Assembly: GCF_000312665.1 (NCBI RefSeq)
Contig: NZ_HF536772.1
Location: forward strand, 1,782,753 to 1,846,752
Reading direction: 5' to 3'
Length of the DNA: 64,000 nucleotides
Origin: Rhizobium mesoamericanum STM3625
Lineage (GTDB): Bacteria; Pseudomonadota; Alphaproteobacteria; Rhizobiales; Rhizobiaceae
In this document: positions 49,431 through 58,664 of the stretch, one piece after another
How positions within the stretch are numbered: position 1 is the stretch's first letter
Layout of the letters: each line of letters begins with the position of its first letter
The notes under the pieces: model-generated
Told to the model about the DNA's origin: nothing
Seen by the model: the letters and a program-made list of their open reading frames with translations, nothing else
Database searches by the model: none
Translations under genes and position numbers: made by a program

Positions 49431-49919
49431 ATGAGTTATCCACGAAAAGGTGAAAAGCAGATCTCCGAATTGACGAATGTGTTGATCGATCCGGTGCTGG
49501 CAAAGCGCGCCGGCATCAATACGGCGCTGCTCGGATCATGGGACGAGATCGCCGGCGAGGAGTTTGCCGATTGCACGCGACCGGAAAAGATCGCTTGGGC
49601 GAGGGGCAATGACGACGGTAGTTTTCGTCCCGGTGTGCTCACCATCGCCTGCGAGGGCGCCCGGGCATTATTTCTGACGCATGCACAGGGCGAGCTGATC
49701 CAGCGGGTCAACAGTTTCTTCGGCTTTGCCGCCGTTCACCAGATACGCATCGTCCAGAAGCCCGTCTATCAGACCGTCAAGGGCACTCGTACCCCCCCGC
49801 CGCTAAGGGGCGCGGCAGCTGCGAAGCTGGACGAGATGATGACAGGGATCGAAGGCGACAAGCTGCGTGACGCGGTAAAGCGTCTCGGCACGGCTGTGTT
49901 GGGGAAGCGAGGCCGCTAG
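49431..49919 (+). CDS. DUF721 (DciA-like) protein
   Basis: 162 residues. The DUF721 domain is visible: VLAKRAGINTALLGSWDEIAG, ARALFLTHAQGELIQRVNSF and IRIVQKPV. DUF721 proteins include DciA, the ancestral loader of the replicative helicase DnaB, so a replication role is inferred. A GTG at 49419 is an alternative start four codons upstream. It lies between mutY and the dsbA-like gene. Confidence 0.83.
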   Translation: MSYPRKGEKQISELTNVLIDPVLAKRAGINTALLGSWDEIAGEEFADCTRPEKIAWARGNDDGSFRPGVLTIACEGARALFLTHAQGELIQRVNSFFGFAAVHQIRIVQKPVYQTVKGTRTPPPLRGAAAAKLDEMMTGIEGDKLRDAVKRLGTAVLGKRGR

Positions 49920-50079
49920 CGCCTTTCAAGTATTGCCGTGGCAATTCTGTACGCAATTTAATCTGGCGGTCCAACCAAGGTCACAATTCTTTGAAGAAAG
50001 TTGGCCAGCCGTGCCTTGTTCGGGGCTTCGAGCCGTTATATCGCACTGTCAGCCACTACTCTCATCTATGGGGAACTTC

Positions 50080-50772
50080 ATGTCGATTTCCGAAATGCAA
50101 CTGACGAAACGCCAGCTCCTGGGCGGCGTGGCTGCTGCGACTGCGACGCTTGCCGTTTTCAGCACCGCGCATGCCGCGGCCGAAGTGCCGAAGCCCGATG
50201 GCGACGTCGATATGGCTGCCGTGCTGAAGCCCGGTGAGTTGCCGGAAATGGCGCTCGGCAAGGAAGACGCCCCGGTCACGATCGTCGAATACATGTCGAT
50301 GACGTGCCCGCACTGCGCCCACTTCCACACGACGACCTTCGATGAGATCAAGAAGAAGTACGTCGACACTGGCAAGGTGCGCTTCATCATCCGCGAATTC
50401 CCGTTCGACCCTCGGGCAGCGGCCGCCTTCATGTTGGCCCGCTGCAACGCTTCCAAGCCGGAAGAATTGAGCACGGCCGAACAGTATTTCCCGATGGTCT
50501 CCATGCTCTTCAAGCAGCAACAGACCTGGGCTGCCGCTGACGACGGCCGCGCAGCATTGCTTCAGATGTCCAAACTTGCCGGATTTACTGAGGATAGCTT
50601 TACGAAGTGCTTGACGAACCAGAAGCTGCTCGATCAAGTGAACGCAACGCGGGAAAGGGGTTCCAAGGAGTTTGGCGTCAACGCCACGCCGACGTTCCTC
50701 ATCAACGGGAAGCGCTATTCTGGAGACATGTCGGTTGACACCATGTCGGCCCTTATCGACAGCCTGCTCTAA
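50080..50772 (+). CDS. DsbA family periplasmic thioredoxin-fold protein
   Basis: 230 residues. Signal peptide about 1-33. The redox motif is Cys76-Pro-His-Cys79 (MSMTCPHCAHFH), the same CPHC as E. coli DsbA. The cis-Pro loop is NATPTFLING. It probably introduces or shuffles disulfides in exported proteins; without the partner DsbB its direction is not certain. The ATG at 50080 has GGGGAA upstream; an ATG at 50068 lacks a ribosome-binding site. Confidence 0.9.
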   Translation: MSISEMQLTKRQLLGGVAAATATLAVFSTAHAAAEVPKPDGDVDMAAVLKPGELPEMALGKEDAPVTIVEYMSMTCPHCAHFHTTTFDEIKKKYVDTGKVRFIIREFPFDPRAAAAFMLARCNASKPEELSTAEQYFPMVSMLFKQQQTWAAADDGRAALLQMSKLAGFTEDSFTKCLTNQKLLDQVNATRERGSKEFGVNATPTFLINGKRYSGDMSVDTMSALIDSLL

Positions 50773-50850
50773 ACTGAACCGTATCCGATCGACGGGCGAC
50801 GGCGGAAGCCGTGTGCCCGTCGTTAGCTTCATGCGGCGGGGGGACACGGC

Positions 50851-53800
50851 ATGAAGTTCAACAAGCTTCGCGTCGTCGGCTTCAAATCCTTCGTGGAACC
50901 CACCGAATTCATTATCGAGCGCGGCTTGACTGGCATCGTCGGGCCGAATGGCTGTGGCAAGTCGAACCTCGTCGAAGCGCTCCGCTGGGTGATGGGTGAA
51001 AACTCATACAAGAACATGCGTGCGTCCGGCATGGACGACGTCATTTTCTCCGGCTCTGGCAATCGTCCCGCCCGCAATACCGCCGAAGTCGCGCTCTATC
51101 TCGATAATGCCGAGCGTATGGCGCCCGCCGCCTTCAACGATAGCGACGAAATCCAGGTCACGCGCCGCATCGAGCGCGAGCAGGGTTCGATCTATCGCAT
51201 CAACGGCAAGGAAAGCCGTGCCAAGGACGTGCAGCTTCTTTTTGCCGACGCATCCACCGGGGCGCGTTCCCCGTCCATGGTCGGCCAAGGGCGGATCGGC
51301 GAGTTGATCTCGGCAAAGCCGCAGGCTCGCCGCCAGCTTCTTGAAGAGGCAGCGGGCATATCAGGCCTGCATTCGCGCCGTCACGAAGCCGAGCTTCGTC
51401 TGCGTGCCGCCGAAAGCAATCTGGAACGCCTCGATGACGTGACCTCGCAGCTGGAAAGCCAGATCGAGAGCTTGAAACGGCAGGCCCGTCAGGCAAACCG
51501 CTTCAAGTCCCTGTCTGCCGATATCCGCGCGCGAGAGGCGTTGCTTCTGCATATCCGCTGGGTTCAGGCCAAGGAGGCGGAAGCCGAGGCCGACAGCGCC
51601 CTCAACCAGGCCACCGTCGTTGTCGCCGAAAAGGCACAGATGCAGATGGAGGCCGCCAAGACCCAAGGTATTGCTAGCCTCAAGCTGCCGGAACTGCGCG
51701 AAGGTGAAGCGCGCGCCGCTGCCGCGCTGCAGCGCCTGCAGATCGCCAAGACGCAGCTGGAGGAGGATGCCAATCGCATCCTGCGCCGTCGCGATGAACT
51801 GACCCGCCGCCTTGCGCAGCTTGGCGAGGACATCCGCCGCGAGGAACGGCTGGTTGCCGACAATGCCGAAATCCTGGCACGTCTGGACGCCGAAGAGGCC
51901 GAGATCACCGAAATTCTCGCCGATTCCGGCCGTTTTGCCGAAGAAACGCGCGAGGCCTTCGAGGAGGCAGCGGCAAAGCTCACAGACAGCGAGCGCGTTT
52001 TCACTGCGCTGACGGCGGAACGCGCCGAGGCAGCGGCGGGGCGCAACCAACTCGAGCGCGCGATTCGCGATATCGCCGATCGCAAGATGCGTCTTGAGCG
52101 ACAGATGGACGAGGCCAACCGCGAACTGCAGGCTATCGGGGAGAAGATTGCCGGCCTGCCCGATCCGGACGAGAAGCGGGCCGTGGTCGAGGCGGGCGAG
52201 CTAGCGCTTGCCGAGGCGGAAGCCGCAATCCAGGGCGTCGAGCACGCCTTGGCCGCTGCCCGCCAGACCGAGGCTCTCTCCCGATCGCCGGTCGATCAGG
52301 CGCGCGCGAAGCTGAACGCCATCGAAACGGAAGCCCGAACCATTTCGCGCATGCTGGCGGCCGGCGCAGCCGCAGGCGAGTTTGCACCGGTTGCCGATGA
52401 GCTTCGCGTCGATCGCGGCTTCGAAACGGCTCTGGGTGCGGCGCTCGGTGACGATATCGAATCCCCTCTTGATCCCAACGCGGCGGTTCATTGGTCCGGC
52501 AATGGTGACGGTGCCGCGGACCCGGCCCTGCCGGCCGGCGTGACGCCGCTGATCGATTATGTTCGCGCTCCTGCGGCACTGATGCGCCGTCTGAAGCAGA
52601 TCGGCCTCGTCTCCGGTTCGGATGCGGCGGCACTGATGAAGGACCTGAAGCCAGGCCAACGCCTGGTGACCAAGCAAGGCGCCGTCTACCGCTGGGACGG
52701 TCACGTCACCGGCGCGGATGCGCCGAGTGCGGCCGCGCTGAAGCTGGCGCAGAAGAACCGGCTCGCCGAACTGGAAAGCGAAGCGGCGCTTGCCCGGGAT
52801 ATACTCGACGAAGCCGAAGAGCGCTTGGCGAGTGCCGTGGATTCCATTCGCGTTCAGGAGGAGCGCCTCGCCGATGCGCGCGAGAAGAGCCGTATCTCCG
52901 CGCGGCAACTTGCCGAAGCTCGCGAAGCATTGACAGCGGCCGAGCGAGCCTCGGGCGATCTCATCCGCAGGCGCGATGTCATTGCAGAAGCAATCAGCCA
53001 ACTTCAGATCCAGGTTGAAGATCTCTCGATCCAAGAAGAGAACGCCCGGATCGAGTTGGAAGACGCTCCCGATTTGACGGCGATCGACGAACGGCTTCGA
53101 GCGCAGCAGGCCGAGGTTGCGACCGATCGTGGTGCACTCGCGGAGGCGCGGGCACGCCACGAAAGCCTAAACCGCGAGAACGAAGCCCGTCAGCGCCGCA
53201 TCATTGCCATCGGGCAGGAGCGCGAGACCTGGCGTCAGCGCGCTGCCAGCGCCGAGGATCACATTGCCACACTTCGTGACCGCGAGGAGGAGGCGCGGGA
53301 GGAAGCAGCCGAGCTTGAAATGGCGCCCGATGAGTTCGACGACAAGCGCCGTGCGCTGCTGACGGAACTCCAGAAGGCTGACGAAGCACGTCGCCACGCG
53401 GCCGATGTGCTTGCTGAAGCCGAGCTCGTCCAGCGCGACGCCGACCACAAGGCGGCGACGGCACTATCGGAACTTGCCGAAAGCCGCGAGCGTCGCGGTC
53501 GCGCCGAAGAACGGCTGGTCTCGGCACGCGAAAAGCGACAGGAAAACGAGGCCCGAATTCGTGAGGCACTGAACGCTGCGCCACACGAGGCTCTTCGGAT
53601 TGCCGGACTGGAATCGCTGCAGACAGCGCCTGATCTTCGCGAGGTCGAGCGCGAACTCGAACGCCTCAAGATGGAGCGCGAGCGCCTTGGCGCGGTCAAC
53701 CTGCGCGCCGAGGAAGAGCAGAAGGAACTAAGCGGCAAGCTCGAGGCCCTGATCAAGGAGCGCGACGACGTGATCGATGCGATCCGCAAATTGCGCGGCG

Positions 53801-54312
53801 CGATTCAGAGCCTCAATCGTGAGGGGCGCGAGCGACTTCTCGCCGCCTTCGACGTTGTTAACGGCCAGTTTCAACGTCTTTTTACCCATCTCTTCGGCGG
53901 CGGCACCGCCGAACTGCAGCTGATCGAATCCGATGATCCGCTTGAAGCCGGCTTGGAAATTCTTGCCCGTCCGCCCGGCAAGAAGCCGCAGACGATGACG
54001 CTTCTTTCGGGCGGCGAGCAGGCGCTGACGGCAATGGCGCTGATCTTTGCCGTCTTCTTGACCAATCCCGCCCCGATCTGCGTGCTGGACGAAGTGGACG
54101 CACCGCTCGATGACCACAACGTCGAGCGCTATTGCAACCTGATGGACGAAATGGCTGCCTCCACCGAGACGCGTTTCGTCATCATCACCCATAATCCGAT
54201 CACCATGGCGCGCATGAACAGGCTGTTCGGCGTAACGATGGCGGAGCAGGGTGTATCGCAGCTCGTGTCGGTCGATCTTCAGACCGCCGAACAACTGCGT
54301 GAGATCGCCTGA
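50851..54312 (+). CDS. smc: Chromosome segregation protein SMC
   Basis: Condensin ATPase, 1153 residues. Walker A is GPNGCGKSNLVEA (about 31-43), with the ABC signature LSGGEQALTAMALIF and Walker B ICVLDEVDAPLDDHN near the C-terminus. Two long coiled coils rich in Glu, Ala and Arg flank a hinge (about 510-640). Its length is normal. It starts 78 bp after the dsbA-like gene. ScpA and ScpB are not in the window. Confidence 0.97.
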   Translation: MKFNKLRVVGFKSFVEPTEFIIERGLTGIVGPNGCGKSNLVEALRWVMGENSYKNMRASGMDDVIFSGSGNRPARNTAEVALYLDNAERMAPAAFNDSDEIQVTRRIEREQGSIYRINGKESRAKDVQLLFADASTGARSPSMVGQGRIGELISAKPQARRQLLEEAAGISGLHSRRHEAELRLRAAESNLERLDDVTSQLESQIESLKRQARQANRFKSLSADIRAREALLLHIRWVQAKEAEAEADSALNQATVVVAEKAQMQMEAAKTQGIASLKLPELREGEARAAAALQRLQIAKTQLEEDANRILRRRDELTRRLAQLGEDIRREERLVADNAEILARLDAEEAEITEILADSGRFAEETREAFEEAAAKLTDSERVFTALTAERAEAAAGRNQLERAIRDIADRKMRLERQMDEANRELQAIGEKIAGLPDPDEKRAVVEAGELALAEAEAAIQGVEHALAAARQTEALSRSPVDQARAKLNAIETEARTISRMLAAGAAAGEFAPVADELRVDRGFETALGAALGDDIESPLDPNAAVHWSGNGDGAADPALPAGVTPLIDYVRAPAALMRRLKQIGLVSGSDAAALMKDLKPGQRLVTKQGAVYRWDGHVTGADAPSAAALKLAQKNRLAELESEAALARDILDEAEERLASAVDSIRVQEERLADAREKSRISARQLAEAREALTAAERASGDLIRRRDVIAEAISQLQIQVEDLSIQEENARIELEDAPDLTAIDERLRAQQAEVATDRGALAEARARHESLNRENEARQRRIIAIGQERETWRQRAASAEDHIATLRDREEEAREEAAELEMAPDEFDDKRRALLTELQKADEARRHAADVLAEAELVQRDADHKAATALSELAESRERRGRAEERLVSAREKRQENEARIREALNAAPHEALRIAGLESLQTAPDLREVERELERLKMERERLGAVNLRAEEEQKELSGKLEALIKERDDVIDAIRKLRGAIQSLNREGRERLLAAFDVVNGQFQRLFTHLFGGGTAELQLIESDDPLEAGLEILARPPGKKPQTMTLLSGGEQALTAMALIFAVFLTNPAPICVLDEVDAPLDDHNVERYCNLMDEMAASTETRFVIITHNPITMARMNRLFGVTMAEQGVSQLVSVDLQTAEQLREIA

Positions 54313-54542
54313 GCAATCGACTGTGAATAGCCCAAAAAAAGTCGGCCTGAATGGGGCATCTCCGCCATTCGGGTAATGTGTTTGTACCGATCTTGTATTA
54401 GAGATTGCTTCTTGTCGCAGTCGAATTACCGCGAAAGGTTGTCGGTTGCATAGTTTCCTGCGCGACGCGCTCGGAGCAATATGCCCCGGCAGTCGTTTGG
54501 GCGGAACCCCCCGTCCGGTTTTCCTGGCCGGACGGACATAAG

Positions 54543-54579
54543 GCTTTGCGGGACTTTGTTGCAGTCCCGCAAAGCTTTT
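54543..54579 (+). terminator. Strong intrinsic terminator in the smc-ppdK gap
   Basis: Perfect 13-bp stem GCTTTGCGGGACT / AGTCCCGCAAAGC with a 7-nt loop, followed by TTTTC. It lies 230 bp after smc and 120 bp before ppdK. Confidence 0.8.
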
Positions 54580-54653
54580 CCCATCCTATCGCGTCAGTCC
54601 GTCGCATTGTTGTGCGATGCAACATTTCGGCCGCATTTGTCGATTTTCATTTC

Positions 54654-54698
54654 AACACCAACGGATTAAGTTGATCCGGATTTGGTGTTGGGGGGAAT
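54654..54698 (+). promoter_or_regulatory. Leader hairpin immediately before the ppdK ribosome-binding site
   Basis: AACACCAA (54654-54661) pairs with TTGGTGTT (54682-54689), with an inner CGGAT / ATCCG pairing; the Shine-Dalgarno GGGGGG follows directly (54690-54695). Alternative folding could mask the ribosome-binding site. No protein or ligand binding is implied by sequence alone. Confidence 0.45.
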
Positions 54699-57416
54699 AT
54701 GACCAAGTGGGTCTATACATTTGGCAGCGGTAAGGCAGAGGGTAGCGCCCTCGACGGCGAGCGTTTGGGCGGCAAGGGCGCAAACCTCGCGGAGATGTGC
54801 AATCTTGGCCTTCCCGTTCCTCCCGGTCTAACGATTATCGCCGAGGCCTGCTCTGCCTACTACAAGATCGGGCGACAGATAGGCGAGGACCTGAAAGCGC
54901 AGGTCCGGGCCGGCATCGAATGCATCGAGGCAACGACGGGCCGACGGTTCGGTGCGGGCGATCGGCCGTTGCTGCTGTCCGTGCGCTCCGGAGCTCGGGT
55001 TTCGATGCCAGGGATGATGGACACTGTCCTTAATCTCGGCCTCAACGACGAAACCGTCCAAGCGCTTGGCCACGATGCGGGCGACGCGCGCTTTGCCTGG
55101 GACAGCTACCGCCGTTTCATTCAGATGTATGCCGACGTCGTTATGCGGCTTGATCACGAGGTGTTCGAGGAAATCCTCGAGGACGAGAAGGCGCGCCTCG
55201 GCTATGAATTCGACACGGAACTGAGTGCCAGCGAATGGCAGCACGTAGTCGCGCTCTACAAAAGCATTATCGAGGAGGAACTGGGCGAGGAGTTTCCCCA
55301 GGACCCCGAGGTGCAGCTATGGGGCGCCGTCGGGGCCGTCTTCGCCAGCTGGATGAGCGCTCGCGCCGTCACCTACCGTCAGCTTCACAATATTCCTGAA
55401 GGCTGGGGGACGGCAGTCAACATCCAGGCGATGGTCTTTGGCAACCACGGCAATTCATCCGCAACCGGCGTTGCCTTCACTCGCAATCCGTCGACGGGCG
55501 AAAAGTCGCTTTACGGCGAATTCCTCGTCAACGCGCAGGGCGAGGATGTCGTCGCCGGTATCCGCACGCCGCAGAGCATCACCGAGGAGGGCCGTATCAG
55601 CTCCGGTTCCGAACGACCATCGATGGAAAAGCTGATGCCGGATGCATTCAAGGAGCTGTCGCGCATCTGTTCCGAGCTTGAAGCGCATTATCGGGACATG
55701 CAGGACATCGAATTCACCATCGAGCGCGGAAAGCTCTGGATGCTGCAGACCCGCTCCGGCAAGCGCTCGACGCGCGCTGCGATGAAGATCGCCGTCGACA
55801 TGGTGGATGAGAAGCTTATCACCGAAGAAGAGGCCGTGCTTCGCATCGAGCCCTCGTCACTGGATCAGCTCCTGCACCCCACGATCGATCCACGCGTATC
55901 GCGCGAGATCATCGGTACTGGTCTGCCGGCATCTCCAGGCGCGGCAACCGGCGAAATCGTGTTCACGGCCGAGGAGGCCGTCATAGCTTCGGAGGAGGGA
56001 CGCAAGGTCATCCTGCTGCGCGTCGAGACAAGCCCGGAAGACATTCACGGCATGCATGCGGCAGAGGGCATACTGACGACGCGTGGCGGCATGACCAGCC
56101 ACGCCGCCGTTGTCGCGCGCGGCATGGGCATCCCGTGCGTCGTCGGGGCGGGAAGCATGCGCATTGACGCGCGCAACGAGCGGCTGATCGGTGTCGGCGT
56201 CACGCTGAAGAAGGGCGATGTTATCACCATTGATGGATCTGCGGGACAGGTCTTGAAGGGCGATGTACAGATGATCCAGCCCGAGCTTTCGGGCGATTTC
56301 GGGCGCATCATGCAATGGGCCGACCGGGCGCGTCGGATGACCGTGCGCACCAATGCCGATACGCCCGCCGACGCGCGCGCGGCTCGCTCATTCGGTGCTG
56401 AGGGCATCGGGCTTTGCCGTACCGAGCACATGTTCTTCGAGGGCGACCGCATACATCTGATGCGCGAGATGATCCTGGCGGAGGATGAAACCGGCCGCCG
56501 CGCCGCGTTGGAGAGCCTATTGCCGGTGCAGCGGCACGATTTCATCAGCCTGTTCAATGTCATGCACGGCCTGCCGGTGACGATCCGCCTGCTTGATCCG
56601 CCGCTGCATGAATTCCTACCGAAGACAGACGACGAGATCGCTGACGTTTCCGCCGCAATGGGCATGGACGCCGCGGTGCTGCGCCAGCGCGTCGATGCGT
56701 TGCATGAATTCAATCCGATGCTCGGCCATCGCGGTTGTCGGCTGGCCATTTCCTATCCCGAGATCGTCGAGATGCAAGCGCGCGCGATCTTCGAGGCGGC
56801 GGTGGCGGCAGCCCATGAAACGGGTGCTGCCGTCGTGCCTGAAATCATGGTGCCCCTCGTCGGATTGCGCTCGGAGCTGGACTACGTCAAGGAGCGCATC
56901 GACGCCATCGCCCGGGATGTCACGGCGGAGGCCGGCATGCGGATCGACTACCTGGTCGGCACGATGATTGAGCTGCCACGTGCAGCCCTCCGGGCGCATA
57001 TTATTGCGGAAGCTGCGGAATTCTTCTCCTTCGGCACCAATGACCTGACGCAAACGACTTTCGGCATCTCCCGCGACGATGCGTCAGCCTTTATTCCGAC
57101 CTATCAGCGTAAGGGGATCATAGAGCACGATCCCTTCATTTCGCTGGATTTTGATGGTGTCGGCGAGCTGATCCGCATCGCCGCTGAACGCGGCAGGCGC
57201 ACGCGTAACGACATGAAGCTCGGAATCTGCGGCGAACATGGTGGCGATCCCGCCTCCATCCATTTCTGCGAGGAAATCGGATTGGACTACGTGTCCTGTT
57301 CACCCTTCCGTGTGCCGATCGCCCGGTTAGCCGCGGCACAGGCGGTCATCACCAATGGCGCCCGTATCGATGGCCGTAGTAAGGATGGTCGAGATCATAG
57401 GACATCTGCATCATGA
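54699..57416 (+). CDS. ppdK: Pyruvate, phosphate dikinase
   Basis: Interconverts pyruvate, ATP and Pi with PEP, AMP and PPi. 905 residues. GGKGANLAEM opens the N-terminal ATP-grasp domain, the phosphohistidine is in GGMTSHAAVVARGMG, and the C-terminal PEP domain includes GICGEHGGDP with the catalytic cysteine region LDYVSCSPFRVPIARLA. About 20 residues beyond the usual end (NGARIDGRSKDGRDHRTSAS) read into the opposite-strand lipoprotein gene, a small C-terminal extension. Confidence 0.97.
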   Translation: MTKWVYTFGSGKAEGSALDGERLGGKGANLAEMCNLGLPVPPGLTIIAEACSAYYKIGRQIGEDLKAQVRAGIECIEATTGRRFGAGDRPLLLSVRSGARVSMPGMMDTVLNLGLNDETVQALGHDAGDARFAWDSYRRFIQMYADVVMRLDHEVFEEILEDEKARLGYEFDTELSASEWQHVVALYKSIIEEELGEEFPQDPEVQLWGAVGAVFASWMSARAVTYRQLHNIPEGWGTAVNIQAMVFGNHGNSSATGVAFTRNPSTGEKSLYGEFLVNAQGEDVVAGIRTPQSITEEGRISSGSERPSMEKLMPDAFKELSRICSELEAHYRDMQDIEFTIERGKLWMLQTRSGKRSTRAAMKIAVDMVDEKLITEEEAVLRIEPSSLDQLLHPTIDPRVSREIIGTGLPASPGAATGEIVFTAEEAVIASEEGRKVILLRVETSPEDIHGMHAAEGILTTRGGMTSHAAVVARGMGIPCVVGAGSMRIDARNERLIGVGVTLKKGDVITIDGSAGQVLKGDVQMIQPELSGDFGRIMQWADRARRMTVRTNADTPADARAARSFGAEGIGLCRTEHMFFEGDRIHLMREMILAEDETGRRAALESLLPVQRHDFISLFNVMHGLPVTIRLLDPPLHEFLPKTDDEIADVSAAMGMDAAVLRQRVDALHEFNPMLGHRGCRLAISYPEIVEMQARAIFEAAVAAAHETGAAVVPEIMVPLVGLRSELDYVKERIDAIARDVTAEAGMRIDYLVGTMIELPRAALRAHIIAEAAEFFSFGTNDLTQTTFGISRDDASAFIPTYQRKGIIEHDPFISLDFDGVGELIRIAAERGRRTRNDMKLGICGEHGGDPASIHFCEEIGLDYVSCSPFRVPIARLAAAQAVITNGARIDGRSKDGRDHRTSAS

Positions 57417-57624
57417 GCATGTCGCTGTTGTAGCGTGACTGCGCGCGGCGGTCGAGATCTATGCGCTGCAGGCAGCCTGCGAATCCGTCCGTGCCGCGTC
57501 TGAAGCCGTAATGTAGGCATTGTGCCTCATCGGCGGCACGTCGCTCTTCGGGCGTCATTGATTGGCAGTCCGAAAGGCCAATTGATGCAGCGGCAAGCGC
57601 AAGAGGTAAGAAGAACGGACGCAT
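57349..57624 (-). CDS. Small lipoprotein of unknown function
   Basis: 91 residues. The hydrophobic N-terminus ends in a lipobox-like LSDC; the mature part has two more cysteines (AQCLHYGF, AGCLQR) and a His/Tyr-rich tail (HPYYGHRYGRHW). I chose the ATG at 57624; upstream sequence in frame is unconserved. The 3' end overlaps ppdK by 68 bp on the other strand. The moderate confidence reflects the overlap and short length. Confidence 0.6.
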   Translation of the reverse strand: MRPFFLPLALAAASIGLSDCQSMTPEERRAADEAQCLHYGFRRGTDGFAGCLQRIDLDRRAQSRYNSDMLMMQMSYDLDHPYYGHRYGRHW

Positions 57625-57797
57625 CGGCGTGTCTTTGCAATCGAAATTCTGGACCGTCAGATGACGCCAATCGCCGCCTACAGTCAATGACTTGAGCTGA
57701 AGGATTGTGGTCTTGGATGCATCCTGGATGCCGGTGGCTTTCGTCCGCGGAGGATCGTCTGTAAGAAGGCGGTTAAGATGACATTGGAAAAGCAAGC

Positions 57798-58043
57798 ATG
57801 GCACTGCGTGATCGATTCTCAAAGAAACTGACCTGCCCGCAATGCGGCAACAGCGGCTTTGCCGAAGCCTCCGAAATCGACGATCCGAAGCGCAAGCATC
57901 CCGGCTTCAGCGTGGATCATCTGCCGCGCGGCTTCTTTATCCAGCGCGCGTCCAATCATCAGGAGACCAGCATGATCAAGTGCGAATGCGGGCGCAAATT
58001 TCCGTTCCGCAGTTTGGCGGAATCGGTCGCTCAGCGCGACTAG
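57798..58043 (+). CDS. Small zinc-ribbon-like hypothetical protein
   Basis: 81 residues. Cys13-x2-Cys16 (CPQC) and Cys62-x-Cys64 (CEC) could form a zinc-binding knuckle. A basic middle part (DDPKRKHPGF) lies between. No family recognised. The ATG has GGAAAAG upstream. Convergent with the hypothetical gene at 58060-58446. Confidence 0.6.
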   Translation: MALRDRFSKKLTCPQCGNSGFAEASEIDDPKRKHPGFSVDHLPRGFFIQRASNHQETSMIKCECGRKFPFRSLAESVAQRD

Positions 58044-58059
58044 CCCGGAAGACGCTAGG

Positions 58060-58446
58060 TCAGAACCGTTCGAGAACTTTGACGAAAGCTTCGGCGAAGC
58101 GGACGAGATGGGCTGTCGCGTGGTCGGGCGCTTCCATGCGGATTTCCGTTCCGTTGTGGTCGAGCACGGCAAGAACAACGCGCATCTGCTGGCCAGGTGA
58201 GGGGATGCGAAGCACGGCGATTCGCTTGCAGTCGTCCATCAACCCTTCTGCGGGAAGATCGAAGAGAAATTCTCCGCCGGCCTTGGCCGAGGCCAGGCGG
58301 ACCGTTTCGCAGAAGTCGGATTTGCCGTCATATCCGTCAAGCGACAGTTCCAGTTCCAGCAGCTCTATCGGCAGAAGCGGATCTGCATGATCAGCTGGCC
58401 CGAGTGCCGGCGCCTGGGTCCCCGATGCGAGCTCCGGTGCAATCAT
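58060..58446 (-). CDS. Hypothetical protein
   Basis: 128 residues, no recognisable domain, signal or membrane helix. The region from LELELSLDGYDG to the C-terminal HATAHLVRFAEAFVKVLERF looks like a small folded domain. The ATG at 58446 has a strong AGGAGAAGG ribosome-binding site, which supports it as a real gene and sets the start. Confidence 0.6.
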   Translation of the reverse strand: MIAPELASGTQAPALGPADHADPLLPIELLELELSLDGYDGKSDFCETVRLASAKAGGEFLFDLPAEGLMDDCKRIAVLRIPSPGQQMRVVLAVLDHNGTEIRMEAPDHATAHLVRFAEAFVKVLERF

Positions 58447-58664
58447 TGCCCTTCTCCTGTGGGTCGGTGTGCGACGCAAACACACAACTGCAAATCAAGG
58501 AATATCAGAAAATGCTCACGCACGCCATTGTCGTCTTCTCCGTGGATTGCGTGCCGCAGGTCGACACAACAGTTTCAATTTAGGCGAATTTTGCACTAAA
58601 CAAGTCGAGGGCGATTTTGCGCGTTCATGCGGGACGCGCCGCTTGCGAGTAACCGGTAAGTTTG

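Larger units (their letters stand above)
54313..54698 (+). ncRNA. Structured intergenic region between smc and ppdK; possible small RNA or long 5' leader
   Basis: 386 bp without a gene. It contains a hairpin CCGTCCGG / CCGGACGG (54511-54535), a 13-bp terminator-like hairpin (54543-54579) and a hairpin next to the ppdK start (54654-54689). The terminator lies over 230 bp from the smc stop, leaving room for a separate short transcript, or it attenuates a long ppdK leader. I could not place a convincing sigma-70 promoter. No open frame looks coding. Confidence 0.35.
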
